NCBI RefSeq assembly: GCF_910594005.1
Contig: NC_057815.1
Span: 80,833,552-80,897,551, forward strand
Reading direction: 5' to 3'
Length of the DNA: 64,000 nucleotides
Source: Cervus elaphus
Lineage: Eukaryota; Chordata; Mammalia; Artiodactyla; Cervidae
Part shown: positions 1 through 11,062 of the stretch, in pieces
How positions within the stretch are numbered: position 1 is the stretch's first letter
How the letters are laid out: each line of letters opens with the position of its first letter
Made by a program: the position numbers and the translations under genes
Notes under the pieces: generated by a model
Told to the model about the DNA's origin: nothing
What the model saw: only the letters and a program-made list of their open reading frames with translations
Databases searched by the model: none

Positions 1-590
1 TGGCATCTCATCAAATTTGATGTAATCTGTTTGCTGACTGGAGAGACAAAAAATATTGCTGTTCTATCCCAATTTACACAAACATTAAATTGAATCATAT
101 GAAATTACTGTTTTTGTAAGTCAGAAATATTTGAATGTTGGCAATTCCATATGGTTGAAACTATTAAATGAATTCATTAGTAAACAAACTCAAATCAAAA
201 AAGCTAAATTACTCCAGTACTTTTAAAGAAATGAAATTTAGCAAGTAGATAAATAATAGTATAGCTTCCAGGTATTGAAAATAAGCAAGCAGGTAAAAAA
301 ATAAGTTGAAGTTAAAATTCAGTGTATTGTTGTCTTTGTTGATTTTCTTCAACCTTCCTCAGACATAAATTTGTTTTATTCTCTATAATGAATTTGTACA
401 TGTTAATTAAACACATTGTATAAATGAATAATAATCACAAATCATGAATTTTGTGTGTATATATAAAATCTTTCATTATTCTATGTACTATAAATGAGTT
501 TATTGTATATGTTATGAGGATTGGGCCAGGTGTAGCTGCAGTATAATAGAAATATTATTGGAACTGGAGAAAAAGCCTTTCTTGGGTTGG
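1..590. other. AT-rich unique-looking DNA
   Basis: No open frame of note, no RNA-gene signature and no repeat family that I recognise. The composition is strongly AT-rich with scattered A and T runs. It may be decayed old repeat or unique intergenic or intronic sequence. Confidence 0.6.
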
Positions 591-594
591 AGGC

Positions 595-728
595 TAGACA
601 TGACACTTGCTTTAATTTCCTCATCCGAAAAATGGGAAAAATGTTAGTGTTGACCACCTAAAATTGTTGTAAGACTCAAATAAGATAATGTATACCTAGG
701 TATTTGTAAATCATTAAATACTATAATG
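595..728 (+). repeat. MIR SINE fragment
   Basis: The order 'tttcctcatc', 'aaaatggg', 'gttgtaagactcaaat', 'gataatgtat' and 'catta' follows the CORE and 3' part of the ancient mammalian MIR SINE in sense orientation. The copy is diverged and lacks the tRNA-derived head. MIR spread before the placental radiation, so this is a fossil. Confidence 0.7.
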
Positions 729-943
729 TAGCATGGTGAATATGAAACAATACATGCCGAGAAGTTACCATCAGTGTGTGAACAGACTAACATTTCTAGA
801 ATACTATCTGGGTGCATATTTTAAAAATTCACAAACAGAACTAGCCCATGCATTGATAAAGAAGATTGACTCTTTCTTAAGAATACATAGCTAATAAGTA
901 TGAATGATTAGTGTGGAAAAGTGTAAGTCTGTTAATAAAAGCA

Positions 944-1158
944 AGGTAAGGTGGTGCTGGTGGTAAAGAACCTGCCGGCCAGTGTGAGACATAAGAGACC
1001 TGAGTTCAATCCCTGGGTTGGAAAGATCTCCTGGAGAGGGCATGGCAACCCACTCCAGTATTCTTGCCTGGAGAATTCCAGGGACAGAGGAGCCTGGAGG
1101 ACTACAGACCATAGGTCACAAGGAGTCAGACGCGACTGAAGTAACTTAGGAAGCACAA
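944..1158 (+). repeat. Bov-tA SINE, near full length
   Basis: It begins in the tRNA-Glu-derived head ('ggtggtaaagaacctgcc'), has a degenerate B-box at about 1003-1015 ('gttcaatccctgg'), the BovA core 'cccactccagtattcttgcc' at about 1050, and the tail 'gtcagacgcgactgaagtaac'. This is a ruminant-specific SINE mobilised by BovB. The extra 'gacataagagac' spacer after the head is a subfamily variant. Confidence 0.93.
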
Positions 1159-1267
1159 AAATAATTAATGATGAAATTTCAAACAGAATAGTTGCTTTTG
1201 CAAATATCTTATATCTGTGGCTTCTTTTTTCATTCTCTTGACAGTGTTTTTTATGGAGTGGAAGGTT

Positions 1268-1452
1268 TTCTTTCTTTTAGCTTTTTATTTTGTCCTGGGG
1301 TATACCTGATTTGCTGTGGTAGTTTCAGGTGAACAGCCAAGGGACTCAGCCATAAATGTACAAAAGACACACCTGAAAAAGAATTGTCATCCAAAATATA
1401 CAAAGAACTTTCAAAACTGAACAATAAGAAAACAACCCAATTTAAAAACGGA
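1268..1452. repeat. Two L1 fragments in opposite orientation
   Basis: Positions 1283-1355 read as the antisense of an artiodactyl L1 3' end (sense has a 'gattcactttgctgtacagc'-like stretch). Positions 1372-1452 read in sense as the C-terminal region of L1 ORF2 ('atccaaaatatacaaagaac'). An antisense 3' end on the left followed by a sense ORF2 piece is the geometry of a 5'-inverted L1, but here more than 1 kb of L1 would be missing between the pieces, so two unrelated fragments are equally possible. Confidence 0.6.
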
Positions 1453-1576
1453 GATTTCTCCAGTGGTCCAGTGGTCCAGTGGCCAAGACTGTGTCCTTCC
1501 AATGCAGTGTATGTGGGTTTGATCCCTAATAAGGGAACTAGAATCCCATGTGCCATATGGCACAGCAAAAAAGAAA
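1453..1576 (+). repeat. CHR-2-type SINE
   Basis: The signature is 'ggtccagtgg', 'ccaagactgtg', 'ttccaatgcagtg', 'gtttgatccct' (B-box), 'ggaactagaatcccatgtgcc'. This is the cetartiodactyl tRNA-Glu SINE commonly called CHR-2. The octamer 'ggtccagt' is repeated at the head (1465-1482), probably a small local duplication. Confidence 0.8.
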
Positions 1577-1589
1577 TACCTGCTAGGCC

Positions 1590-1757
1590 CCTCAACTGTA
1601 GCTCACCAGTCTCCTCCGTCCATGGAATTCTCCAGGCAAGAATACTGGAGTGGGTTGCCCTGTCTTCCCCCAGGGCATCTTCCCGACTCAGGGATTGAAC
1701 CCAGGTCTCCTGTGCTACAGGTGGATTCTTTACCATCTGAGCCACCAGGGAAACCCA
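1590..1757 (-). repeat. Bov-tA SINE, 3'-truncated
   Basis: In plus orientation the block reads as the reverse complement of Bov-tA: 'gtccatggaattctccaggc', 'gaatactggagtgggttg', 'gattgaacccaggtctcc', and ends at the tRNA head 'gagccaccagggaaaccc'. The last part of the BovA body is missing. It abuts the CHR-2 copy. Confidence 0.9.
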
Positions 1758-1759
1758 AC

Positions 1760-2915
1760 AAAAAGAAAAGTTGTTTTTTTTAATTTAAAGAATGATTATA
1801 ATCTTCACTCCTTACTTCTACTGTCTAAATAAAAGGCATAGTCTAATTTCTATCAGTAATCAAATATCTTGCCCATGAATGGTAATTTTTCTGAATTGTC
1901 ATGTGTTCAGAATCCAGGCTAAGAAGAAGCATATTATCTCCGGGTCCTCTCTAAGAACCAACCCCTGCTCCCCAAACCTGGACAAAACCCAGACAAGGGA
2001 GATCTTACCTGTACCTTTTTCACTAAAGTCCTGTTTTCTGATTTCAGAAATTTTAATCACAATTGTCATCAAAGGGAACCGTTTTCCAGAGATGTTTTTA
2101 TCATACATTCTCAAAGAATTTCCCTTTTTTTTTTCTAGAGCATTTCACTCAATACAATTGGTTGATAAATAAATGGATAATTTTACTTTTCTGTTCAAAG
2201 TTATTAGAGATCTGATGTCTCCCTCAAGAAGGCATAAGCTGTATCCAGGCATCACTTGGTAAGAGGTGTTACTTAGCTAAGCAGTTCACACTAAGTTCAA
2301 TACCAAATCCATAAAAAATGCTCAATAACTTAGAGTAATTGTGGTAGTTGTATTTATCTTGATAACTAAATCCCCCCCCTCTTAAACCTAGAATTTGTTA
2401 AACTAAATTACTGTCACTCTGATATAATTCATGACTGCTCGACTACAAGTTGGGCAGAATTATATTATCAAAGCATGCTGATATCTGTCAGTAAGTGTTA
2501 GGATATATTACAAACTTAATAAAACAAAATTGATGTATCTAATTTTAGACCAGGATGAGAGTAAGTATATTGAATATATCTCTAATTTTAGTTGAGCTTA
2601 TAGACCTTTTCAAATAGTTAAAATTTTAAATTGAAAGCAGAAGTCTTAAAAATCTGAATACGCACTTGATTTTGTATTATATTTTTCATTCTAGAATGTC
2701 TTTTTTAAAAGATGATTCATTAAAATCTACTTAGATAAATAGGATAATGTTGAAAATATAAGGTAAGAAAATAGTAATTCAGTGGACACTTTTGAACTTA
2801 CTGTGAAGTTCATGAAACAGAACTTTCCATTTACCTTTAATACCACAATAAGTTTTTGTTTTGCATATAATTTTTCCTTTTCCTAAAATGTGATCACAGG
2901 TTCATCCTTGTCGAC
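1760..2915. other. Anonymous AT-rich DNA
   Basis: Nothing gene-like or family-assignable was found. There is an 8-base C run at about 2372-2379 and several T and A runs. The longest open frame (1879-2172, +) has no recognisable domain and no supporting context. Confidence 0.55.
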
Positions 2916-3136
2916 TGTGTGTGTGTGTGTGTGTGTGTGCTCAGTTATGTCCACCTCTTCATGACCCCAGGGACTATAGCCCCCCAGGCTCTTCTGTCCA
3001 TAGGATTCCCAGGTTAGAATACTGGAGTGGATTGTCATTTCCATCCATAGGGGATCTTCTTGACCCAAGGATCAAATCCCTGTATCTCCTGCATTGGCTG
3101 ATGTGTTCTTTACCTCTGAGCCACCAAGGAAGCCCT
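2916..3136 (-). repeat. Bov-tA SINE with (TG)n tail
   Basis: A reverse-complement Bov-tA runs from the BovA tail ('gctcagttatgtccacctct') through 'gaatactggagtggattg' to the tRNA head ('gagccaccaaggaagccct'). The (TG)12 microsatellite at 2916-2939 lies exactly at the SINE 3' end and is read as the (CA)n tail of the minus-strand element, a usual origin of dinucleotide repeats in bovids. Confidence 0.92.
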
Positions 3137-4035
3137 CAGGACTGCTTACTAGAACTTAATTTCCTGGTGAATTACCTTACAAGCAAAACCAGGATTTCTT
3201 GAGTTCAATCTCCTACAGGATAATTCATCTCCATGCTCCTTGCTACCTGGAGAGACATGTTATTGTTTCTGAGCTGGCAATGTTTGAATTGGTTCTTGTT
3301 TACCCTTCTGAACCTACATCCATCAGGCTGTCAGTATAGACATCCACATTTACATAACTAATGGCAATCCTGCTTGGTGTCAATTCAACTTGTGCTGTGA
3401 CTCGAGATCTCATTTACACACTGGTGACCTTCCAAATTTCACTTCTGCTAATTTAATCTGTAGGTCCTTCAAATTCAAATTGCAAGATTCCTGCCTCTTC
3501 AGAGAAATGCTCTCAAGACTCTAGTCCATACTGCTATTTTTTTTTTTTTTGCTTTTATTCATGACCTCAGCTGTTCATTTACTATCTTACTGATTAACAG
3601 TCTTTGCTCAGATATGTAGGCATCCTTGTCACCTCACTCCTTTATACCACGGTAGTCATGAAAACTCATGCTGATTGTATCAAATAACTCTGCTCTGTTG
3701 CCTAAGATAGTGCTGGTGCCCATATTGAACCACCAAATTTTTTGTTTTGATAGAACTGATTAATTCTTCAAGGTTATTCCTTTTAGTGAAGTGAGCAGAT
3801 TTTGCCTAGTTTTAAAAAATGAATTAATTGAATTACTGGTTGTTTGACTGTACTGTTTTGAGTTTAGCGTAGAAACAGTCTCTGGTTTCTCATTTTAACA
3901 ATAATAATCAGAAAAGTCTGGGTAGCAGTCATCATGAGAAGCTAGGTGGGCTTTGTTTAACAATGAGAAATACACTGCTTTCTCTAGTTAGCATTCTTAT
4001 GAAATACGCCTGACACTTAAGCTCAGGATGCTGAA
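3137..4035. other. Anonymous DNA
   Basis: No supported gene or family assignment. It contains a 14-base T run at 3537-3550. Weak resemblance to old LINE material around 3480-3700 was not convincing enough to call. Confidence 0.5.
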
Positions 4036-4415
4036 CCGGACTCCAGAGTCAGGCTCCTGATTCTGTCCCTTCCTACCTGGCTGCTGAGTCTCGGTTTCTC
4101 CATTTCTAAGCCTTCCTGTGGACTGTAGCCTGCCGGGCTCCTCTGTCCATAGGATTCTTCAAGCAAGAATACTGGAATGTGTTGCCATGCCCTCCTCCAG
4201 GGAATCTTCCCAACCCAGGGATTGAACCCATGTTTCTTATGCCTCCTGCATTGGCAGGTAGGTTCTTTACCATTAGTGTTAACTGGGAAGCCCTTGTAAA
4301 CCTTATGTGATATCAGTTCACAGAGTCATGGGGTATGTAATAGATGCAGAGCCCCGAGAACTGTGTCTAGTAGAGAGGAAACACTGAATTCTAGCTAATC
4401 TTTCCTATTCTCATC
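4036..4415 (+). repeat. MIR SINE split by a Bov-tA
   Basis: Left part (4036-4107) has the MIR order 'tgattctgtc', 'ctgctgagtctcggtttctc', 'catttctaa'. Right part (4295-4415) resumes with 'gtatgtaatagatgcagag', 'actgtgtctagtagagag', 'gctaatct', the MIR 3' region. The two halves are separated by the ruminant SINE at 4108-4294, giving a clear relative age order. Confidence 0.6.
4108..4294 (-). repeat. Bov-tA SINE inside MIR
   Basis: Reverse-complement Bov-tA from 'tggactgtagcctgccgggc' to the head 'ttaactgggaagcccttg'. The far BovA tail is missing. An extra 'atgcctcc' next to the 'gcattggcagg' stretch is a subfamily feature shared with the copies at 2916 and 55306. It interrupts the MIR described at 4036-4415. 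Confidence 0.88.
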
Positions 4416-5060
4416 CTATTAATGGTAAACAATAGATGAAAACTCAAGAAAAGATGTCCATTTTGACCTCACCAAAAAGTAATTCTTCCCAGGAACACTC
4501 TGAATCCCCTTAGACTGTCTGACTTTGCTCCAGGCTGCTGAGTTTCACTCTTCTGGCTCATCTTGGATTTTGTTGGTGGTGGCAGAAACATTGCAGAACA
4601 CCCTGCTGTTTGGAAAATAAGAGCAGTAGGGTGTGTAGTAAGGGCATCAAAAGGTGAAAACAACTACCAGTCCAGGTAGAGGTGCCAGGCCCTGGGCTTT
4701 GCTTTGGGGATGACAGCCTTTATGCCTCTACACCAGGGAAAAATGTGTTTCCACCTGTGATAATAAAACAGAGAAACTCAAGATCCCCCAGAGAAGGCTG
4801 GTCCCAGTATCCCTAAATGAAAGCAAATGACAATTTCTTGGGGAAGAGTACCGGGAGAAGTAATAAAAGAATAAACAGAAGACAAGAATTTCCAGTTTTG
4901 ATAGAATTGTTGTAGCCTGTTTGCTGGTTGAGAACATCTTATTAAGAGAAGCATGTAAACAACACAAAAATATTTTAAAGGAAAATAGACCATGCAGGTA
5001 GCCACTTTGTGTACTCCCTTCTTTGAGATTGAGTCTCTATACCTATAAAATTAGGTGCAG
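4416..5060. other. Anonymous DNA
   Basis: No repeat family or gene was recognised. Two overlapping short frames on the minus strand (4728-4967, 4778-5005) have no domain or splice context and are treated as chance. Confidence 0.5.
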
Positions 5061-5209
5061 TTTATGATCTCTCATAGAGAAGGAAATGGAAACCCACTCC
5101 AGTATTCTTGCCTGGAGAATCCCATGGCTGGAGGAGCCTGGTATGCTACAGTCCATGGGGTCGCAAAGAGTCAGATACGACTGAGCTGCTTCACTTTATG
5201 ATCTCTCAT
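5061..5209 (+). repeat. Headless BovA SINE with 15-bp TSD
   Basis: The SINE body is 5076-5194, starting inside the element ('agagaaggaaatgg') and ending 'gactgagctgcttcac'. It lacks the tRNA head. The same 15 bases 'tttatgatctctcat' flank it at 5061-5075 and 5195-5209, a perfect target-site duplication that fixes both ends. Low divergence and an exact duplication suggest a fairly recent insertion. Confidence 0.95.
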
Positions 5210-6224
5210 TTCTTATTGCTCCGGCATTCCTTGATTCCGAAGCACAAGAATGTGTTTGCATTACAGCAGGCGATATCTCTGGAAAGGCTTTGGATCAATG
5301 GTGGAACCAGTTCAGCATCACTGTTGGCAGAAAGCATGATGAGTAGGATTTAGCATGCTTCTCAGAGCTCCTGCAAAAGATACTCAACCAGATTCCTGGG
5401 GCATCTGAACCAGTGCCTGGCCTTAGGTTTGGCCTTCTTCCAGAGCTGCTAAGTGGTACTTTTGTGACTCGACTGTGTTAATCATGAGTTGGGTACTTTG
5501 TTAAGTATATTAGCTCATTGAAACCTCTGGACCAAGACCAGGTTTGCCTTGTGGGAATAAATGGACATGGGAAGGAAATATGTTCTCCCTTTCATGCAGG
5601 CTTATGACCACTACCTGCTGCATAAGCATGGGAGATATTAAGGTCAAATTGTGTTCCTGAAGAATCAGCCAATCAACCCACCAATCAATCAGTCAATGTA
5701 TGTATATATGTAAAGAATTCTCAGTACATAATTAGACAAGATGGTAGATATTAGACCAGGTCCATGTCAGCAGCATGCTGAAGGAATTAGATATGAAGTC
5801 CTACACTGTAAGTCCTACTTCTAGAAACCAAAATAAGTCGACACTTACCTCACGCATAGCCTCCAAAAGTATAGTTTTCTGCTAGCGTGAGAGTGACCTA
5901 AAATTTCTCTCTTGATCCAAGAAGACAGGACTTTCTCATAAGGAGACAGAACTTCTAATAGGCTTATATTAATTTAAAACACAGGGCAACCTGTTAAGAA
6001 ATGCCAAAAGGAAAGCCTGTGGATGGGGAGTAGACAGTACAGATAGGCAGAAGAAAATTGCCTTCATCTAAATTGCTCCATGTTACCACTCTCCCAACAC
6101 ACACATATACACGCAAATGTGTGTGTGCTCAAACACATATTAACATGCAGATATATGTATGTGCACATACACATATGTTCCTATACATATTTGCTTAATT
6201 TGCATCTTTGTAATATAGCCAAAA
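5210..6224. other. Anonymous DNA with a CA/TA-rich patch
   Basis: No gene was recognised. Positions 6093-6190 form an impure low-complexity tract of CA, TG and TA steps ('cacacacatatacacg', 'gtgtgtgtgc', 'atgcagatatatgtatgtg'), probably a decayed microsatellite. The rest looks unique. Confidence 0.5.
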
Positions 6225-6352
6225 CCAGGCTTTGGAAGTAGACAGACTTCACTTGAAAATCTATGACCTTGTTTTGGTTAGTCTCTTGGTAAATCCAGAG
6301 TATCAATAATATTGACCATATAGAGTTGTTGGAGTGCTATGTAAGAAATCAC
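6225..6352 (+). repeat. Possible MIR fragment
   Basis: The word order 'tttggaagtagacagacttc', 'ctatgaccttg', 'gttgttggagtgctatgtaa' is compatible with a highly decayed MIR in sense orientation. The match is weak and needs an alignment to the consensus. Confidence 0.35.
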
Positions 6353-6356
6353 ATTG

Positions 6357-6862
6357 TGTTAGCATTCTTCAGAGGAACAGAACTGATAGGAGTTGTGTAT
6401 GTGGTGAGAAAGAGGGATAGAGATTGATTGATTTAAAAGGAATTAGTTCATGTGACTGTGGAATCTTGGCAAGAACAAAATCTACAGGGTAGACTGACAG
6501 GCTGAAAGGCAGTTCTCTGGCAGAATTCTTTCTTGCCTGGTGCCAGGGTGGGGGTGAGGGGGTCAGTCTTTGTTTTATTGAGTTGTTAAACTAATCAGTT
6601 GAGGCCCACTTACCTTATGGAGGGTAATCTTACTAGAAGTCTACTGATTTGAATGTTGTATCATATTTAAAAAACAAACAAACAAACAAACAAACAAACC
6701 CTTCAAAGGCTTCCCAGGTGGCGCTAATGGTAAAGAATAAAAATGACTGCCAATGTAGGAGATGTAAAAAAAAAAAATAACCTTCATAGGTATATCCAGA
6801 ATAATATTTGATCAAATATTCTGGGTACTGTGGCAAAGTTGACAGATAGCTTAACCATCATG
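6357..6862 (-). mobile_element. Antisense LTR-like old repeat
   Basis: The block opens with 'ttcagaggaacagaactgat' and closes with 'caaagttgacagatagctta' plus 'accatca'. In between are 'gatttaaaaggaattagttc', 'aaaatctacagggtagactg', 'gaggcccacttaccttatgg', 'gtctactgatttgaatg'. I recognise this as a common placental repeat, antisense, with a sense start near 'tgatggttaa' and LTR-like end structure (ERVL/MaLR type by memory). It is interrupted by the (AAAC)n and mini-SINE at 6668-6777. Confidence 0.55.
6668..6777 (+). repeat. (AAAC)n tract and mini Bov-tA head
   Basis: An (AAAC)n tract at 6668-6699 is followed at 6708 by the exact Bov-tA 5' end 'ggcttcccaggtggcgctaa', then a disturbed stretch, 'ctgccaatgtaggagatgt', and a 12-base A run at 6766-6777. 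Only the tRNA-derived head is present; the BovA body is absent. It sits inside the antisense LTR-like repeat, which resumes at 'aaccttcatagg'. Confidence 0.7.
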
Positions 6863-6882
6863 TACATGATAACTATAACTAC

Positions 6883-6938
6883 TTAACAGGGTGCATGATA
6901 CATAATAAATACTCATGAAGTGTTAGCCGTTATTTTAG
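6883..6938 (+). repeat. Short MIR 3' fragment
   Basis: The segment 'atacataataaatactcatg' followed by 'aagtgttagccgttatttta' parallels the MIR 3' end. It is only about 55 bp, so the call is tentative. Confidence 0.4.
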
Positions 6939-6939
6939 G

Positions 6940-8639
6940 TAGTCACAAAAGGGCTTCACTGGACAGCAATTTTGTCTCAGACTCTATAGAGGACTACCAG
7001 AAAAATCAGAGTCAGGAGATGTTAACTTGAATTAAATTGTTAAACTCCTTGAGCTCATAGATTAGAGTTTTTTCAGACTTGTCTTGCAGAGTTTTAGCAG
7101 GCTGAGCAGGATCAATTGAAGTTTGGGGTTCCTTTTCTTTCTGCTACTAATTACTCTCTTCAAAGGTTTTTAGATGTAATTTGATGTTGGTTTTCTCTTT
7201 TACTTGCCACATCTCTCACAGTCTTTTACTTATTTCTCCAAACAAGCTAAAAGGCTTTTTTTTTTTTTTAAATATGATTGCACTCACTCGAAAATATCAA
7301 AAAGTAGGTAATTAGACAAAGTGATGATTATATCTTACCACTCTTAGAAATTACCTTCAAAATATGAAGATAACTATTACATCTCTGTATTTCTCACTTA
7401 AGTTGAATCAAACCACAAGAGCAAAAACAGTTTCTGAAAATTGTTGATCTTGTAATTTGAGCTTTTTGAAAGTCATGTTGAGTAACGTGTCCAGCTAATC
7501 AAATCACCTAAGCAAACATCTATTTCTAAGATACTAAAAATAAGAAACTAATTATTGAAAGACTTAATCTTAGGCCCTTTTCGTCATTATGCAGTACATC
7601 TCTGTGTTATTAGCTATATGATAAAAAATGATAAAACTGACATTTTTTTAGGACACTTGATATCCAAAGTCCCCTAAAAGCATTCCAAGGCCTTCTCATC
7701 ATGTATATGCATGACCAAAGCAAATCAAAATTTTTACTGTTCTTTTAGCATGGCAAGATCTTAGTCACTTTATTTAAAAGGAAATTATCAGAACCTTTTT
7801 ACAATAAAGATTTTGTTGAATGAAGACGACACAAAAGGAAAAAATATTGCCAAATTGTATATTTTCTGTGGATAATACTTTAGATATATGGATTAAGGTT
7901 TTCAGGGTATGAGCAGTTTAAACATAAAACTAGTCCTCAAATGGAATTAAAGGGAAAAAAAAGATACTTTCTTATGGATAATGAATAGCTACAACAAATG
8001 GCAGGGTGATCACAAATAACATGTTTCACGTGGAGGACACATTCTTCATTTGGCTGCTTTTAGATCTCTTGGAAAGAAGTGGCAGGGTGGAGCTTTTCAA
8101 CTCCTATTCAATCTGCCTTGGGTAACCTGCTTGGGCACAATGGGATCTCCTACTCAAAGCAGAACCAGCTCAGAGAACTATTGATGAGGATGGTCCCATG
8201 GGCTCTAGGAATGGGGAAAGTAATGTTTTTATGTAGAGCTACCAGAAATGGAGTGAGCCAGAAGACAAGGATGCTTGAAGAAGAGAGTTGGAGTGATTAG
8301 CTCAAAGAACCCTCATCCAGGTGGGGAAATTAGGGTTAAATAACAGAAAATACTTTCCAAGGAAGTTAAGATTGAGGAAAAGAATGCTCAGGATTGCTAG
8401 GTATCATTGCATAGGATGATTTAAAGGGGTTGGAGTGTTCTGGGTTGTGAAATTAGTAGGTTGCAGGGATTAAGAGTGAAATGTCAGATCAAACACAAGG
8501 AGAACCTAATCTTTAATTTATACTCACAACTTTAAAGATGATTAATTTTCATCAACATATAATCCATAGAGACACTAAATTTTTATTGATTCCCTAGTTC
8601 AAAGACTGAGAAAGTACTGAGTCCATTTGATTTTTTAAA
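6940..8639. other. Anonymous AT-rich DNA
   Basis: No gene, RNA or assignable repeat was seen. A poly-T stretch lies at 7257-7270. The frame at 8079-8300 (+) is 73 codons, has no recognisable domain and is not supported. Confidence 0.5.
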
Positions 8640-8870
8640 CAATATGAAACTATGACAGATTCCATATTTGTTATTTTTAATATGTAGTTTCATATATATG
8701 TGAAAGTATATAGTTTCATAAATATAAACATATAATTTATTCATATGAAACACCCATATTTGTTGAAATTATCTTATATAAATAAAATTATATATGAGTA
8801 TATATATGACATAAATATATTTTAATATGCAGTTTCATATAAATATTTCAGGTAAATAACTTGTTTTGAA
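8640..8870. repeat. AT-rich low-complexity block
   Basis: Nearly pure A/T sequence with irregular returns of the word 'agtttcata' (about 8686, 8711, 8831) separated by TA-rich spacers. It looks like a decayed short-period repeat rather than a mobile element. Local melting would be easy, but no function is implied. Confidence 0.55.
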
Positions 8871-10165
8871 CCACTACTTGGATTTTATTCTTTGGGAACA
8901 ACAATTATGCTTATATGTTAAACTTCTCTTTCTTATTACATTTAGCATTCTTCTCAAATTATTTAATATTTTTATTTGATTTATATTTTTACTTAAAATT
9001 TTTTTAGCTTCTATTTCCTTTGAAGTGTGCATGTTGTGTGTGTTCATTTGGTCTTGTGTTCTTTTTGGTTTAGACTTCTTTTTTAAAAAATATATCTACT
9101 TTTTAATTTCTAAAACCAGTTTTTAAGTTTTACTATTTGTCATTTATGCTGTACTTCCATATTTTGTCTACTTTTTCTTTATATATTTCTATACATTTGG
9201 GAATATTGGTTGCATTTTTCATCAATTTCTAGGCAGATCTTGCTGGTATGACTTTAATTACAGGGGTGTTATTCTGATCCTTATTCTCTTTTTTAATAAT
9301 ATCTTTTTAAAATATTTCACTGCAAGTTTTTTGGTTGATTATTTTTAATTATATTTTTATTCTGTTGCTTTTAGAAGGGGGAAATTGGTTATAAATGCTG
9401 TTTTAAACCTCTTCTGTTATTTTGTGAAGTCTTAAGCCATGTTCTCATGCTTGAGAGATTTCCTTATTCTTTTCTTTGTTTTTATCTGAACATTCTCTCT
9501 TTTTTCTTCTCCTGTTTTGGCTTTGTTCAATTTTAAATCAGTTTCCAAAAGTTTCTCTATGGCTGCTGTTTGTCCTGGGGTCCTTGGCAGATTGATTTAG
9601 AGTGTGCTTCAGTCTTCAGGCTTCACCATAGACTCCTACTCACCTGTGAGCATGTAAAACCACACCTTGGTTCAGAGGGTTGGTCCACTATAAATAATCT
9701 ATTGGCAGTTTTAGGATTTTCTGATTCTGTTTCATCAGACTCAGTTTCAGACTCAGTTTCTTCCCTGTTTCCACATGGATATTGATATCATGCAGGCATT
9801 ATAGTTGGCATTATAGTTGCCCCTTCATATTATTGAGTCTTGAAGATAAAATGCTCTTTTTTTTAATATAATTTTTGTAGGTTTTTGGTTTTGTTTTCAT
9901 AGTTGCTTTGATTTTATGAGAATCAAGGAGATTAAAAAACTGTTCTACCACTAATATCTTGTCAGTGTTGACTGACTACATTAGTATCTTATGCAAATAA
10001 TATTCCACAGAACACACATTAGGAAATAATGATGTAAGTTTAGTTCAAATTTATTTTTCAAAGTGATCTTTCAAAGCTCTTTATTTTCTTGGAGAAGACT
10101 TCGCCAACTACTCTAATTGCTTTCTATGAGTTAAGAAGCCATTAGAGAGGAAAGTTTAGAAAATA
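8871..10165. other. T-rich anonymous DNA
   Basis: Strong T bias on the plus strand across 8900-9560, as often seen in antisense old LINE sequence, but I could not align it to a family from memory. Small direct repeats occur at 9738-9763 ('cagactcagttt' twice) and 9797-9822 ('ggcattatagtt' twice). Confidence 0.45.
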
Positions 10166-10167
10166 GA

Positions 10168-10310
10168 TCTATATTTGGATCTTGGTTTTACTCTTTATGA
10201 AATGTGTAAGGTTGGGCCACTGTTGGAGCTGTGCCTCATGAAATAAAATGAGATTATTTTTCTCAAGTTTCTGGCACAAAGTGTGGAATATACTAAATAT
10301 TCAATATTTT
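10168..10310 (+). repeat. MIR fragment
   Basis: The order 'ggatcttggttttactc', 'gtgtaaggttgggcca', 'gctgtgcctcatgaaataaa', 'atgagattattttt', 'ctggcacaaagtgtgg' follows MIR sense with an internal deletion. Confidence 0.6.
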
Positions 10311-10364
10311 ATATTGTCTGTTTCATGTTGTACACTTCCTTTGAATATTACTATAATTGGTTTC

Positions 10365-10480
10365 ATAGCTAAGTTAGACTGGATGCCTATGAAGGCAGAA
10401 AATGTAGTTGTCTTATTCTTTATTCTCAGAGACTTATGTAGAACTCCGCACTCAGAATATATTGAACAAATTAATTGAAT
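10365..10480 (+). repeat. L2 LINE 3' end
   Basis: 'gatgcctatgaaggcagaaa', 'gttgtcttattctttattct', 'cagaatatattgaac' parallel the L2 3' untranslated end. It is one of a cluster of old fragments between 10.1 and 10.8 kb. Confidence 0.55.
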
Positions 10481-10512
10481 TTGTAGTTTTGTAAGCTTTC
10501 TTCTCTTATACT

Positions 10513-10700
10513 AAAAATAACAGCTAATATTTAATGAGTGCATATGAGGTTGCCAGAGCTGTTGTTAGCGTGTTGTGTGTATTTTCTTATTTCAGTGTCA
10601 CAGCAGAACTTTAAGGTAGGTACTGTTATCATCTGCATTAAGCAGCTAAATAAATTGAGGCACAGAGAAGTTGAGAAACTTACCTTACATTAAATTGCCT
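10513..10700 (-). repeat. MIR SINE, antisense
   Basis: Antisense MIR is clear here: 'acagctaatatttaatgagt', 'ggtaggtactgttatcat', 'aattgaggcacagagaag', 'ttgagaaacttac'. It is one of the better preserved MIRs in the window. Confidence 0.8.
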
Positions 10701-10704
10701 AAGA

Positions 10705-10815
10705 GTGTGGACAAGTTAAATAGTGAACTCTTTAGAGGCAAGGTTTGTGTCCAGTTATATTGTGTATATACAGTGCCTAAGTGAGAACATGCCTGAATGC
10801 TTGCATAAATGTCTA
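10705..10815 (+). repeat. L2 LINE 3' end fragment
   Basis: 'gtgaactctttagaggcaag', 'gtttgtgtccagttatattg', 'cagtgcctaagtgag', 'gcttgcataaatg' match the spacing of an L2 3' end. It directly follows the antisense MIR. Confidence 0.55.
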
Positions 10816-11062
10816 AAGGATCAATTAGTGAAATACAGTTCCATTACAATAGAATATGTTGCCTGAGTTTTAATGATTCTTAATAAATGCATCAGATGAT
10901 GATTTTCTCATGATATTGGTATGGATAGTTGTAATTTTTACCTGAAGCTTATAATGTGATCCATATTTGATGTAACCTTGGGTAAATCGAGCAGATACTA
11001 AGCCACTTTTAAAATTGCACTGTTGAAAATTGCATGATCTTTCTTATGAATTACTAAGCCCT

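Noticed and set aside
891..1156. Overlapping open frames on both strands
   Set aside because: They lie within the Bov-tA copy; the same peptides ('ILQARILEWVA', 'GFSRQEYWSGLP') recur at other Bov-tA copies such as 1590, 29277 and 60652, so they are translations of a SINE.
1268..1452. Third twin-primed L1
   Set aside because: The geometry fits but more than 1 kb of L1 would be missing at the junction and no target duplication was found. Two independent fragments are as likely.
2916..2939. (TG)n as an independent regulatory Z-DNA element
   Set aside because: It sits exactly at the 3' end of a minus-strand Bov-tA and is most simply its (CA)n tail.
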